Positions 7,686 through 15,767 of a stretch of DNA of 18,394 nt are shown in pieces. Position numbers and translations under genes: made by a program. The notes under the pieces were generated by a model. It was not told the origin of the DNA. It saw only the letters and a program-made list of their open reading frames with translations, and ran no database searches. Position 1 is the stretch's first letter, and the number at the start of each line of letters is the position of its first letter. Location: positions 1 to 18,394 of the forward strand of contig DATKRK010000093.1 in assembly GCA_035532215.1 (NCBI GenBank). Reading direction: 5' to 3'. The DNA is from JAICIG01 sp035532215 (lineage in GTDB: Bacteria > Planctomycetota > Planctomycetia > Pirellulales > JAICIG01).

Positions 7686-9395
7686 ATGGCCTTGCCTCAG
7701 CACAAACTTCTGCAACTTTCTCCCGATGACGTAACGCTCGACGCTCCTGTGTCGGTGGCGATGGGAGCGGCTGCATCGAGGGCGTCTCAGGCGAGCGCCG
7801 AACCCGGTTCTTCGAGCGACCGGGACAGCGGTTGCCCGAAAGTCGAGTTGGTCGAAGGCAGCACGGGCGGATTGACCACGCAAACCGAGGCCCTGCTTCG
7901 AGTTCGGCTTCGGGCCGCGGCGCTGGTGCTGTTTCTCGGCTCGGGCGCCTTTCTGATCGAACGGCTGGTGGTCCGCGAGGAATTGGGCGCCAAAGACCCG
8001 CTGCTGCGGTCCGGGGCGCAGATGTTGCTGTGGTTCCACGTGTTCCACGTGGCGATGCTGGGCCTGACCACGCTCGTGCTGTGGCGGCGCTGCCAGCAGC
8101 TTTCGCTGCGGCAGTTGCGGCTGGCGGAACTGGCGATTTTCGGCTGGACCGCCCTGTTTTTTCTACGCGCGCAGCACTTCAACACGTTGTACTGCGTGAC
8201 CTTATTGGGCCACGTCCCCAGTTCGGCCGGCATGTGGTACGTGCTGTTGTTCACCTACGCGATCTTCATCCCGAATAATTGGCGCCGGGCGGCGGTGGTG
8301 ATGGGCGTGTTGGCCGCGGCCCCTGTGGCCTGGACGGGCATCGACATGGCGTTTTTTCCGGCTGTGGCCCAGGCGCCGCACGCTTATGAACACTTTCGCA
8401 CGATGACGTTGATGATGCTGGTCGGCTATTCGAGCGGCGTCTATGGCACGTACATGATCGGCGCCTTGCGCCGCGAAGCCTACGAAGCCCGGCAATTGGG
8501 CCAGTACCGGCTGCGGCATCTGATCGGGGCGGGCGGCATGGGCGAGGTCTATCTGGCAGAGCACCGGCTGCTCAAGCGGCCCTGCGCCTTGAAGGTCATC
8601 CGGCCGGGCAAGGCGGACGACCCGAAGGTCTTGGCCCGCTTCGAGCGCGAAGTGCGCGCCACCGCCGGCTTGTCGCATTGGAACACGGTCGAGATCTTCG
8701 ACTACGGCCGCACCGAAGACGGCACGTTTTATTACGTGATGGAGTACCTGCCGGGTTTCAGCCTTTCGGAGCTTGTCGAGCGCTACGGTTCGCTGCCCGC
8801 GGCGCGGGTGATCTACTTGCTGCGGCAAACCTGCGACGCCTTGCGAGAGGCGCACGCGGCCGGCCTGATCCATCGCGACATCAAGCCGGGCAATATCTTC
8901 GCCGCGCAGCGCGGCGGCGTGTACGACGTGGCGAAGCTGCTCGATTTCGGCCTGGCCAAGCCGCTGATGGCGAATGCATCGCTGCAGCTCACGCAGGATG
9001 GGGCCATCACCGGCTCGCCGCTGTACATGTCGCCCGAACAGGCCCTGGGCGAGATCGAGCCCGACGCCCGCGGCGACATTTACTCGCTCGGCGCCGTGGC
9101 CTATTTCCTGCTCACCGGACGGCCGCCGTTCGAAAGCGACAAGCCGATGAAGGTGTTGATGGCTCACGTTCGCGATGAAGTCACGCCGCCCTCGCACTGG
9201 CGGTCCGACATTCCCGACGACTTGGAGCAGGTGGTCTTGCGCTGCCTGGCCAAGCGGCCCGAGGACCGCTATCAGAACGTCAATAGCTTGGCACAGGCTC
9301 TGTCCGACTGCGCGGTCGCGGGCGACTGGAGCCGCGAGCACGCCGCCCGCTGGTGGTACGAAAGCGAGCACGCCCTGGCGGTCGCGGGCGGGTGA
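7686..9395 (+). CDS. Membrane Ser/Thr protein kinase with six-helix N-terminal domain
   Basis: From the ATG at 7686 the protein has 569 residues. After a polar N-terminus (1-70) come about six hydrophobic helices (roughly 73-96, 110-133, 145-163, 182-197, 202-224, 240-260). A Hanks-type kinase domain runs from about 274 to 540. All catalytic elements are present: the glycine loop GAGGMGEVYLAEH (281-293), K303 in CALKVI, HRDIKPGN with D398, the DFG aspartate D420, and the GSPLYMSPEQ activation segment. Activity is therefore expected. It probably senses a membrane or envelope signal and phosphorylates cytosolic partners. The multi-pass sensor lies before the kinase, unlike the common planctomycete order of kinase, one helix, then sensor. 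An earlier in-frame start (7437) is less likely because the extension is low in protein character. Confidence 0.88.
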   Translation: MALPQHKLLQLSPDDVTLDAPVSVAMGAAASRASQASAEPGSSSDRDSGCPKVELVEGSTGGLTTQTEALLRVRLRAAALVLFLGSGAFLIERLVVREELGAKDPLLRSGAQMLLWFHVFHVAMLGLTTLVLWRRCQQLSLRQLRLAELAIFGWTALFFLRAQHFNTLYCVTLLGHVPSSAGMWYVLLFTYAIFIPNNWRRAAVVMGVLAAAPVAWTGIDMAFFPAVAQAPHAYEHFRTMTLMMLVGYSSGVYGTYMIGALRREAYEARQLGQYRLRHLIGAGGMGEVYLAEHRLLKRPCALKVIRPGKADDPKVLARFEREVRATAGLSHWNTVEIFDYGRTEDGTFYYVMEYLPGFSLSELVERYGSLPAARVIYLLRQTCDALREAHAAGLIHRDIKPGNIFAAQRGGVYDVAKLLDFGLAKPLMANASLQLTQDGAITGSPLYMSPEQALGEIEPDARGDIYSLGAVAYFLLTGRPPFESDKPMKVLMAHVRDEVTPPSHWRSDIPDDLEQVVLRCLAKRPEDRYQNVNSLAQALSDCAVAGDWSREHAARWWYESEHALAVAGG

Positions 9396-9425
9396 AGGGG
9401 CGGCTTTAACGGAGGTCCGGGCAAG

Positions 9426-9914
9426 ATGAAGTTCAAAGAAATCGTGGCACGCCTTACCGGCATAACCTGTCCGATTTTCGGAGTATCATGGACGCCGCCC
9501 GAGCCGGAGATCGCCGCAGCGCGACGAGTGCTAACGTTTCTCGAAGATCGACGCGTCTTGTATGAGCCCTCCGAAGTAGAGATCCCGCCCCGCTGTGTCG
9601 ACTCGGTACTTCAGATCCGAGAGCGATTAACAACCGAGCTATTGCGGGTGCGGCAGCCTTCAGAGTTCGCGGCCAGCCTACGAGCGATGCGTGCTGCTTG
9701 TCGAAGGTTTCTTTCGCGCGTGCAAGATGCGGATAGAGAGATAACCCAGTTTGGGAATCACCCCGGACATTTTGCAAGCTGGGTGTTTAATGATGCACTC
9801 GGACAACTGCGAGGCGTCTTTGGGATCCACATAGCGCAGTTGGCGGCGCGTCATGGACTGGATGTCGAGGACGATCTGGCTCGCATCGTGCCCGAACTCC
9901 CGGAAGGACAATAG
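9426..9914 (+). CDS. DUF6650-like protein of unknown function
   Basis: This 162-residue soluble protein begins MKFKEIVARLTGITCPIFGV, with the following SWTPPEPEIAAARRVLTFLEDRRVLY. I recognise this opening from memory as the family catalogued as DUF6650; no function is known to me. ASLRAMRAACRRFLSRV in the middle and FNDALGQLRGVFGIHIAQLA near the end look helical. No catalytic motif stands out. A ggagg ribosome-binding site at 9411-9415 lies ten bases before the ATG, so the start is secure. It follows the kinase gene by 30 bases and may be cotranscribed. Its codon choice is less GC-biased than the kinase's, and it sits beside the inverted-repeat cassette, so it may be accessory. Confidence 0.75.
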   Translation: MKFKEIVARLTGITCPIFGVSWTPPEPEIAAARRVLTFLEDRRVLYEPSEVEIPPRCVDSVLQIRERLTTELLRVRQPSEFAASLRAMRAACRRFLSRVQDADREITQFGNHPGHFASWVFNDALGQLRGVFGIHIAQLAARHGLDVEDDLARIVPELPEGQ

Positions 9915-9951
9915 TGTATGCGGCTGTTCGCCAACGGGCAGGTTCCCAATG

Positions 9952-10308
9952 CTACGGGTTCCTCTTCTCTGTCCGATGAGGCGGGCGGATGTGGCGAGAT
10001 TGCTGGATCGTCGGAACGTCGATCCCGATTTTCTCGCACAAATCGAGCGCGGCGGCATGCAGATTGAGACGGTTCGCCGCCGCCCAAAGGTCGAGTTGGT
10101 TTCCGGCTGAATGGCACTTGAAGCAACGGTAAATGTTTCGCGACAAATTGACGGAAAACGAACGGCTTGCCGCCGAGGAAGAGCCATGAATTGGACAAGC
10201 CCCACGGAGTTGGCGTCCTGATTTCACCGAAGCTACGAACTTCAGCAATCGTAAGACTTCCTGGATCGAAACCTCGGATCGGAGTTTTGCGAAATCGATA
10301 CTGCTCAA
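9952..10308 (-). CDS. Small CHC2 zinc-finger (DnaG primase-like) protein
   Basis: This 118-residue protein reads as a free-standing CHC2 zinc-binding domain, the fold at the N-terminus of DnaG primases. The ligands are C38 and H41 in RGACPIHG and C62 and C65 in YRCFKCHSAGN. They are followed by the typical QLDLWAA helix (about 71-78) and a helix LHAAALDLCEKIGID. No TOPRIM or polymerase domain follows, so it cannot be a primase on its own; single-stranded DNA or RNA binding is the likely activity. The frame is open to 10425, but I prefer the TTG at 10308. It has aggag eight bases upstream (10317-10321), and the protein then begins SSIDFAKLRSEVSIQEVL, as CHC2 domains do. The gene fits almost exactly between the two inverted repeats and converges with the DUF6650-like gene. 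Confidence 0.75.
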   Translation of the reverse strand: MSSIDFAKLRSEVSIQEVLRLLKFVASVKSGRQLRGACPIHGSSSAASRSFSVNLSRNIYRCFKCHSAGNQLDLWAAANRLNLHAAALDLCEKIGIDVPTIQQSRHIRPPHRTEKRNP

Positions 10309-10359
10309 TCGGTTCGCTCCTAACGCCAAGAATCGCGACCAGAGAAGAGGAACCCGTAG
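9952..10359. mobile_element. 408-bp unit with 20-bp perfect inverted repeats and a CHC2 gene
   Basis: The 20-mer CTACGGGTTCCTCTTCTCTG at 9952-9971 has its exact reverse complement at 10340-10359. A partly matching extension continues a few bases inward with one indel. The unit between the arms holds a single minus-strand gene whose TAG stop is part of the left arm. Its likely TTG start is about 30 bases inside the right arm. This compact layout resembles a non-autonomous mobile unit. I see no transposase and no clear target-site duplication outside the arms, so mobility is inference. Confidence 0.45.
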
Positions 10360-10574
10360 TTTTGGCGTCCGCTTTTGTCGTTGAAATCGTAGCCAAGCGA
10401 TTGGCCGCTCAAAATGAGTCGCCAAGGGGAAGCGCTTTCGCTGCGGCGCCTGCCCAAGAATCGGCCGGCAAGCTATACTACCAGATTAACCTTCAACAAG
10501 TTGTCCGCCCGGCCGGCGATTGACATTCCCAGGTAATCCCCTTTCTGCGGTCCTCCACGACGAGAACGAGCACG

Positions 10575-11999
<1,425 letters not shown>

Positions 12000-12014
12000 C
12001 GCAGTCAGAATACC

Positions 12015-12087
12015 GGGTGGCTGGGGCTGAGCCTAGGCGAAGCCCCAGTTTCGCTGGGGTATCGCTTCGCTCTGCCGCCAGCCACCC
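12015..12087. repeat. Nested palindromic repeat between leuC and leuD
   Basis: The outer arms GGGTGGCTGG (12015-12024) and CCAGCCACCC (12078-12087) are exact complements. Inside, GCGAAGC (12037-12043) pairs with GCTTCGC (12064-12070), and CCCCAG (12043-12048) with CTGGGG (12054-12059). The whole 73-base unit can fold into one long interrupted stem. It resembles dispersed intergenic repeats I associate with planctomycete genomes; copy number cannot be judged here. Confidence 0.65.
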
Positions 12088-12158
12088 TTCGCACTTTGCA
12101 ATTATCATCCGAAGCTTGAAAGAACTCGGAGTCGCGTAGCCAACCGCGAGGAGCCTCC

Positions 12159-12752
12159 ATGAAACCCTTCACCCAACACACCGGCCTGGTCGCCTCGATG
12201 GACCGGCCGAACGTCGATACCGACCAGATCATCCCCAAGCAATTCCTGAAACGGATCGAGCGGACGGGTTTCGGCCAGTTCCTGTTCTTCGACTGGCGGC
12301 TGCTGGCCGACGGCTCGCCGAATCCGGATTTCGAATTGAACCGGCCGGAATACAAGGGCGCCACGATTCTGCTGGCCCGGCGGAATTTCGGCTGCGGCTC
12401 GAGCCGCGAGCATGCCCCTTGGGCGCTTGAGGATTTCGGCTTCCGCGTGCTGATCGCGCCGAGCTTCGCCGATATCTTCTACAACAACTGTTTCAAGAAC
12501 GGCCTGCTGCCGATCCGGCTTCCTGAAGCCCAGATCGACGATTTGTTCCGCCGCGCCGCCGCTCATCCCGGCTACAAGCTGACCGTCGACCTGGAAAGCC
12601 GCACTCTTCGCGACGAGCACGGGCTGGAGTTGTCGTTCGAGGTCGACGATTTCCGCCGTCATTGCCTGTTGGGGGGCCTGGACGACATCGGGTTGACCTT
12701 GCAGCACGCCGATAAGATCACCGCCTACGAAGCGGCCCACGCGATGGCCTAG
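12159..12752 (+). CDS. leuD: 3-isopropylmalate dehydratase small subunit
   Basis: This 197-residue swivelling-domain subunit completes the isopropylmalate isomerase with LeuC. Typical segments are DRPNVDTDQIIPKQFLKRI (about residues 15-33), the FGCGSSREHAPWAL substrate loop (about 77-90) and the APSFADIFYNNCFKNGLLP motif (about 100-118). Length is in the usual 190-205 range. A gaggag ribosome-binding site at 12148-12153 precedes the ATG at 12159, so it can be translated independently of leuC in spite of the repeat between them. A short hairpin starts three bases after its stop. Confidence 0.96.
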   Translation: MKPFTQHTGLVASMDRPNVDTDQIIPKQFLKRIERTGFGQFLFFDWRLLADGSPNPDFELNRPEYKGATILLARRNFGCGSSREHAPWALEDFGFRVLIAPSFADIFYNNCFKNGLLPIRLPEAQIDDLFRRAAAHPGYKLTVDLESRTLRDEHGLELSFEVDDFRRHCLLGGLDDIGLTLQHADKITAYEAAHAMA

Positions 12753-12754
12753 TA

Positions 12755-12776
12755 GGGTAGACATTCTTGTCTGCCC
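12755..12776. terminator. Short hairpin after leuD
   Basis: GGGTAGACA (12755-12763) faces TGTCTGCCC (12768-12776) across ttct, a 9-bp stem with one G-T pair. It begins three bases after the leuD stop. There is no strong T run after it. It may be a terminator or another dispersed repeat. Confidence 0.45.
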
Positions 12777-12855
12777 AGTGTCGATGGGTTTTCGGGAGGA
12801 TTGTTGGCGGCCAGGCGGACGAAAATATTTCCCCGATCTACTGAAAGCCCCGACC

Positions 12856-13182
12856 ATGACCGCCTCTCGACGCGAGCGGATCGAAGCCATGCTGGCCGAC
12901 GACCCGCAGGATGCGTTCCTGCGCTACAGCCTGGCCCTGGAGTTGAGCAAAACGGGCGAGCACGATCGCAGCCTCGAATTGCTGCGAGAGTTGACCGTGG
13001 ACGATCCGCCCTACGTGCCGGCGTTCTTTATGTCTGGCCAGCAATTGGCGCAGCTCGGCCGCGTCAGCGAGGCCCGGGCCGTCTTGCGCGACGGCATCGA
13101 GCAAGCCCGCCGCTCGGGCGATTCCCACGCTGCCGGCGAGATGAGCGAGTTTCTGGCCAGCTTGGGCAGCCTGGGAGAATGA
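12856..13182 (+). CDS. Small TPR-repeat protein
   Basis: This 108-residue helical protein shows tandem tetratricopeptide-like helices. The first (about residues 14-47) contains AFLRYSLALELSKTGEHDRSLELLREL; the second (about 48-82) contains PPYVPAFFMSGQQLAQLGRVSEARAVL. A final helix carries HAAGEMSEFLASL. TPRs are protein-binding scaffolds, so it is probably an adaptor; the partner is unknown. I chose the ATG at 12856 over a GTG at 12778 because the extra 26 residues are unlike TPR sequence. Neither has a good ribosome-binding site. It follows leuD in the same direction, with a hairpin between. Confidence 0.78.
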   Translation: MTASRRERIEAMLADDPQDAFLRYSLALELSKTGEHDRSLELLRELTVDDPPYVPAFFMSGQQLAQLGRVSEARAVLRDGIEQARRSGDSHAAGEMSEFLASLGSLGE

Positions 13183-13198
13183 GCAGGAGAGGAATCGC

Positions 13199-13216
13199 AT
13201 GCCGTTCTCGAAATGA
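13199..13216 (+). promoter_or_regulatory. Five-codon mini-ORF overlapping a start
   Basis: A strong aggagagga sequence lies about seven bases before an ATG that encodes only MPFSK and then TGA. That TGA overlaps, as ATGA, the ATG at 13213 of the following hypothetical gene. The layout would couple translation of the two. It may be chance, since the sequence is short. Confidence 0.3.
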
Positions 13217-13461
13217 CATATATTAGAGGCATGATCGACATCGAAGAATTCTGCGGTCCGGAATGGGCCGAATGGTATTTGATGACGCCTCGCGAGCGCT
13301 GGGACGCCACCGAAAAGTTGTGGAGCGTCTATCGCATGTTGGGAGGATCGCTTGAGCCTGAACCCGACGCGGACAGTCCTTTCTTCGATGCGGAAGCATC
13401 GAGTCCAATGCCTGCTGATGGGCGGCCAGGCGTGCGTGTTATACGGCGCAGCGGAGTTTAG
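13213..13461 (+). CDS. Small hypothetical protein
   Basis: This 82-residue soluble protein has no signal peptide. It has a tryptophan-rich first half (CGPEWAEWYLMTPRERWDATEKLW) and an acidic/proline middle (GGSLEPEPDADSPFF), and ends in DGRPGVRVIRRSGV. From memory, short planctomycete proteins with this opening and an IRRSGV-like end occur beside nucleotidyltransferase genes. None is present downstream here, so that association is only a lead. The start may be 13213, overlapping the mini-ORF, or the ATG at 13231, which gives MIDIEEF. The agagg before 13231 is too close to be a normal ribosome-binding site. The gene converges with the toxin gene, whose stop lies nine bases away. Confidence 0.6.
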   Translation: MTYIRGMIDIEEFCGPEWAEWYLMTPRERWDATEKLWSVYRMLGGSLEPEPDADSPFFDAEASSPMPADGRPGVRVIRRSGV

Positions 13462-13469
13462 CCGCCGGG

Positions 13470-13766
13470 TCAATGCCGCGATTGCCAGACCGCTGGGTCC
13501 CTCGAACCGTGCAGCACGGCAATGACCTCAACGCGGTCGTCGAAGATGACGTAGTACGCGAGGTAACGCAGCTTCTTAACACGGACCGCGCGCACGTCTT
13601 CCCAAACGCGGCCGTAGATTTCCGGGGCCGCTTCGATTCGCTGAAACGCCTCTGCCACGGCAGCGCTAAACCTCGCTCCCAGGCCCGGGCGAATCTCCTC
13701 CAGGCTCCTGTATGCCCGGCGTAAATCCGCCTCGGCTTCTGGCGCTACGACCAGCGGCAGACTCAT
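13470..13766 (-). CDS. RelE/ParE-family toxin
   Basis: This 98-residue protein has the RelE/ParE plasmid-stabilisation pattern: an N-terminal PEAEADLRRAYRSLEEI helix (about residues 9-25), AAVAEAFQRIEAAPEIYGRV, then the C-terminal strands VKKLRYLAYYVIFDDRVEVIAVLHGSRDP. The LHGSRDP ending is a hallmark of this superfamily. RelE members cut mRNA at the ribosome and ParE members poison gyrase; which applies here cannot be read from the sequence. The reading frame extends upstream, but the ATG at 13766 overlaps the antitoxin stop by four bases (ATGA), the usual coupled arrangement. Confidence 0.88.
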   Translation of the reverse strand: MSLPLVVAPEAEADLRRAYRSLEEIRPGLGARFSAAVAEAFQRIEAAPEIYGRVWEDVRAVRVKKLRYLAYYVIFDDRVEVIAVLHGSRDPAVWQSRH

Positions 13767-13987
13767 GGCGCATTTTCGAGCGAGGAAAGAACCTCGCGCC
13801 ACGGCTTGCCTGCGGAGGAATCCGGCTGAATCTGTGAGCGTCGACGCGCCAATTCCGGCAGATGCCATTCCGGAATCTCGCCGGGCTCGACCTCTTCCGG
13901 CAAGCTGTCCCAGATCTGCTCGATCAGCAGCAAGCGTTCCTGGACGCTAAGCTGATGAATGCCTAGAGATTCGAAGTCAAAGCCCAC
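13763..13987 (-). CDS. Addiction-module antitoxin (TIGR02574-like)
   Basis: This 74-residue antitoxin of the putative addiction module component family shows LSVQERLLLIEQIWDSLPEE (about residues 13-32), PEWHLPELARRRSQIQ in the middle and the GKPWREVLSSL end that these short antitoxins share. It would bind and neutralise the downstream RelE/ParE toxin and probably repress the pair. I prefer a GTG start at 13987, which has ggag about nine bases upstream. The ATG at 14038 lies in a tatgat box that may instead be the promoter -10. Order is antitoxin then toxin, with overlapping ends. Confidence 0.85.
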   Translation of the reverse strand: MGFDFESLGIHQLSVQERLLLIEQIWDSLPEEVEPGEIPEWHLPELARRRSQIQPDSSAGKPWREVLSSLENAP

Positions 13988-14134
13988 GGCCGCGCTCCAA
14001 AAACTTCGGTCAGTAGAAAGAATCGACGTTAGTATCATACCGCGTCTGCCGATCGCCGAACAGAACCGGGCGCCTGGCGGGCTGAAGATCGAGCGGCCGC
14101 CGCGGCGTCCTTGAAGCGCGAGTCGGAGCGTCCT

Positions 14135-14185
14135 CGTAGGTCAGGCTTTCCAGCCTGACTGTCAGGCTGGAAAGCCTGACCTACG
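14135..14185. repeat. 51-bp perfect palindrome carrying a gene's stop codon
   Basis: Two 25-base arms (14135-14159 and 14161-14185) are exact reverse complements around one central T. Each arm is itself partly symmetric (GTCAGGCTGG/CCAGCCTGAC elements). The minus-strand coiled-coil gene ends inside it: its TAG stop is 14181-14183. It could act as a bidirectional terminator for that gene. It resembles a dispersed repeat that I recall from planctomycete genomes, but only one copy is in this window. Confidence 0.8.
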
Positions 14186-15767
14186 GGCTGGCGAACAGCC
14201 CTCCGGTTACCTGGCCGCGTCGTCTTCTAGTTTTGGCGGAGCTTGGCTTCGGCTGATTGGGGGAATTCTTTGGGCTGCTGAGTCGCTCGCGGCGGGCTTG
14301 AGCCGCGTGAAGCCGCGCTTCGGCGACCTGCATGGCCGCGCGAGCTTCTTCGGCCGCCGACTTGGCTTTTTCGACGTTCGCCTTGCCGGTAATTACGGCA
14401 GCCTGGGCGCGGGAGAGAGTTGCTTGGGCTTCGCGAAGTTTTTCTTCCTTTTCGTCCACCGATCTCATATCGACGGCTTTTTCCACTCGGGCGAGTTGGT
14501 TCAAGCGGTCGAATACCTTCCGTTGGAAAGAAAGGCTGGAAGTTGCCCCTTCGACGTTCGCTTCCAATTGAACCCTCTGGGCCATCGCGGCGTCGACGTT
14601 CGCCTCGGCAACGCGGACTTTTGCGGCTTCCCGTTCGACCTCCGTCTGGGCCTCGGCGACGTCGGCTTCGGCGGCGGCTTGCAGTTCGGTTCGCTCGAGG
14701 GCCAGGACCTCCAGCATCGCCTTGGCGCGCTTGAGAGCCCGTTTCGCTTGGCGCAGCTCTTTCTCCTTTTCTCGAATGGCAGTCAGGGACGTCGCGCCTT
14801 TCTCGTAAAGCTGCTGGCAGAGAGCCAAGTCTTGTTCGGCGGCCTGGCGGTCTTCTTCGGCAGCTTCGAGGTCGAGCTGCGCCAGCCGCTCGCGGGTCCT
14901 GAGGTCGAAGCCGCCGTCGGCGGATGCGGCGGCTTGGTCGCCCGTCGAGTGCTCGTCCGATTTGCGCGGCGGCCCTAAAGACTCGTCGCTGCTCTCGCCG
15001 TTGTCCTGCGGGGCCGCCGACTGCCCAGTTCTCACGGTCTCATAGAAGCGCCTCGTGACCGGCTTACGTTCGCCGTTTTCCACAACAACTTCTTGGACTT
15101 CGCGCACGCGAAGCTCTGTGCCGGGCGGCAGATCTACAGGCGGCGGCGGACTGAGCGCGGTCCCTGGCTGCGGGACGCGGCCCGCAGGCGCCGGCGCCGG
15201 AACCGGCGCGGCCGCTGGGTTATTGCCCGGGCCGACCCACCGCGCGATCACGATTTCCTTGCCGTCTTTCACCACCGTCTCGTACACGAAGCCCGCGCCG
15301 GCGCGTTCCGCCGACGGGTTGAGCAACTCGTCGATCCGCGAATCGACGATCGCGTCCTTGCGCTGCTCGCGCTGGGCGATCGCTTGCTCGATCTCGGCCA
15401 GGCGGGCTCGGAGCTCGTTCAATTCGGCTTGTTGCAGCCGCTGCCGCGCGTCGAAACTCTGTTCGACCAGCGGCCGCAGCTTGTCGCGAATGGCTTGGCG
15501 ATCGTTGGCTTGCGGGCCGGGACTTTGCTGCGTAGCTTGCTGTAGGAAGTCGAGCGCCACGCGGGTCGCGCGCTGCGACGCTTCTTGGTACTGCTTCTTC
15601 GCCGCGTCGAGCGGCGGAAGGTTGGATGCCTGATTCGAGGCGTTTGGAGCGGCGGCCGATTGGCCGATCGGTTGCTCGGCCGACAAATCTTGGGCGCGAA
15701 CGCGATGAAATGCCAGACTGCCGCCGGCGGCCAAAGCAAGGGCCAAGATGGGAAAGGTTCGCTTCAC
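14181..15767 (-). CDS. Exported long coiled-coil protein, third gene of sigma operon
   Basis: This 528-residue protein begins with a signal peptide (hydrophobic FPILALALAAGGSLAF, probable cleavage after VRA at residue 25). It has one helical segment at about 105-145 with many Gln/Glu/Arg, then a Pro/Ala-rich region (about 185-225). A very long Ala/Glu/Lys/Arg heptad-like coiled coil follows (about 290-500), broken once near RKVFDRLNQLARVEKAVDMRS, so it may fold back as a helical hairpin like that of HlyD/MFP adaptors. The lipoyl and beta-barrel domains of an adaptor are absent. A basic tail (TRRRRGQ) ends it. The GTG start at 15767 overlaps the kinase stop by four bases (GTGA), so it is translated with the kinase. 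The function is unknown; an envelope structural or sensory role is inferred. Confidence 0.78.
   Translation of the reverse strand: MKRTFPILALALAAGGSLAFHRVRAQDLSAEQPIGQSAAAPNASNQASNLPPLDAAKKQYQEASQRATRVALDFLQQATQQSPGPQANDRQAIRDKLRPLVEQSFDARQRLQQAELNELRARLAEIEQAIAQREQRKDAIVDSRIDELLNPSAERAGAGFVYETVVKDGKEIVIARWVGPGNNPAAAPVPAPAPAGRVPQPGTALSPPPPVDLPPGTELRVREVQEVVVENGERKPVTRRFYETVRTGQSAAPQDNGESSDESLGPPRKSDEHSTGDQAAASADGGFDLRTRERLAQLDLEAAEEDRQAAEQDLALCQQLYEKGATSLTAIREKEKELRQAKRALKRAKAMLEVLALERTELQAAAEADVAEAQTEVEREAAKVRVAEANVDAAMAQRVQLEANVEGATSSLSFQRKVFDRLNQLARVEKAVDMRSVDEKEEKLREAQATLSRAQAAVITGKANVEKAKSAAEEARAAMQVAEARLHAAQARRERLSSPKNSPNQPKPSSAKTRRRRGQVTGGLFASP

Noticed and set aside
8202..9371. 389-residue minus-strand open frame opposite the membrane kinase
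   Set aside because: It is an antisense shadow. The plus-strand kinase has all catalytic motifs.
9678..10396. Other minus-strand frames overlapping the CHC2 gene
   Set aside because: Only the frame from 10308 to 9952 contains the zinc-ligand pattern and a start with a ribosome-binding site.
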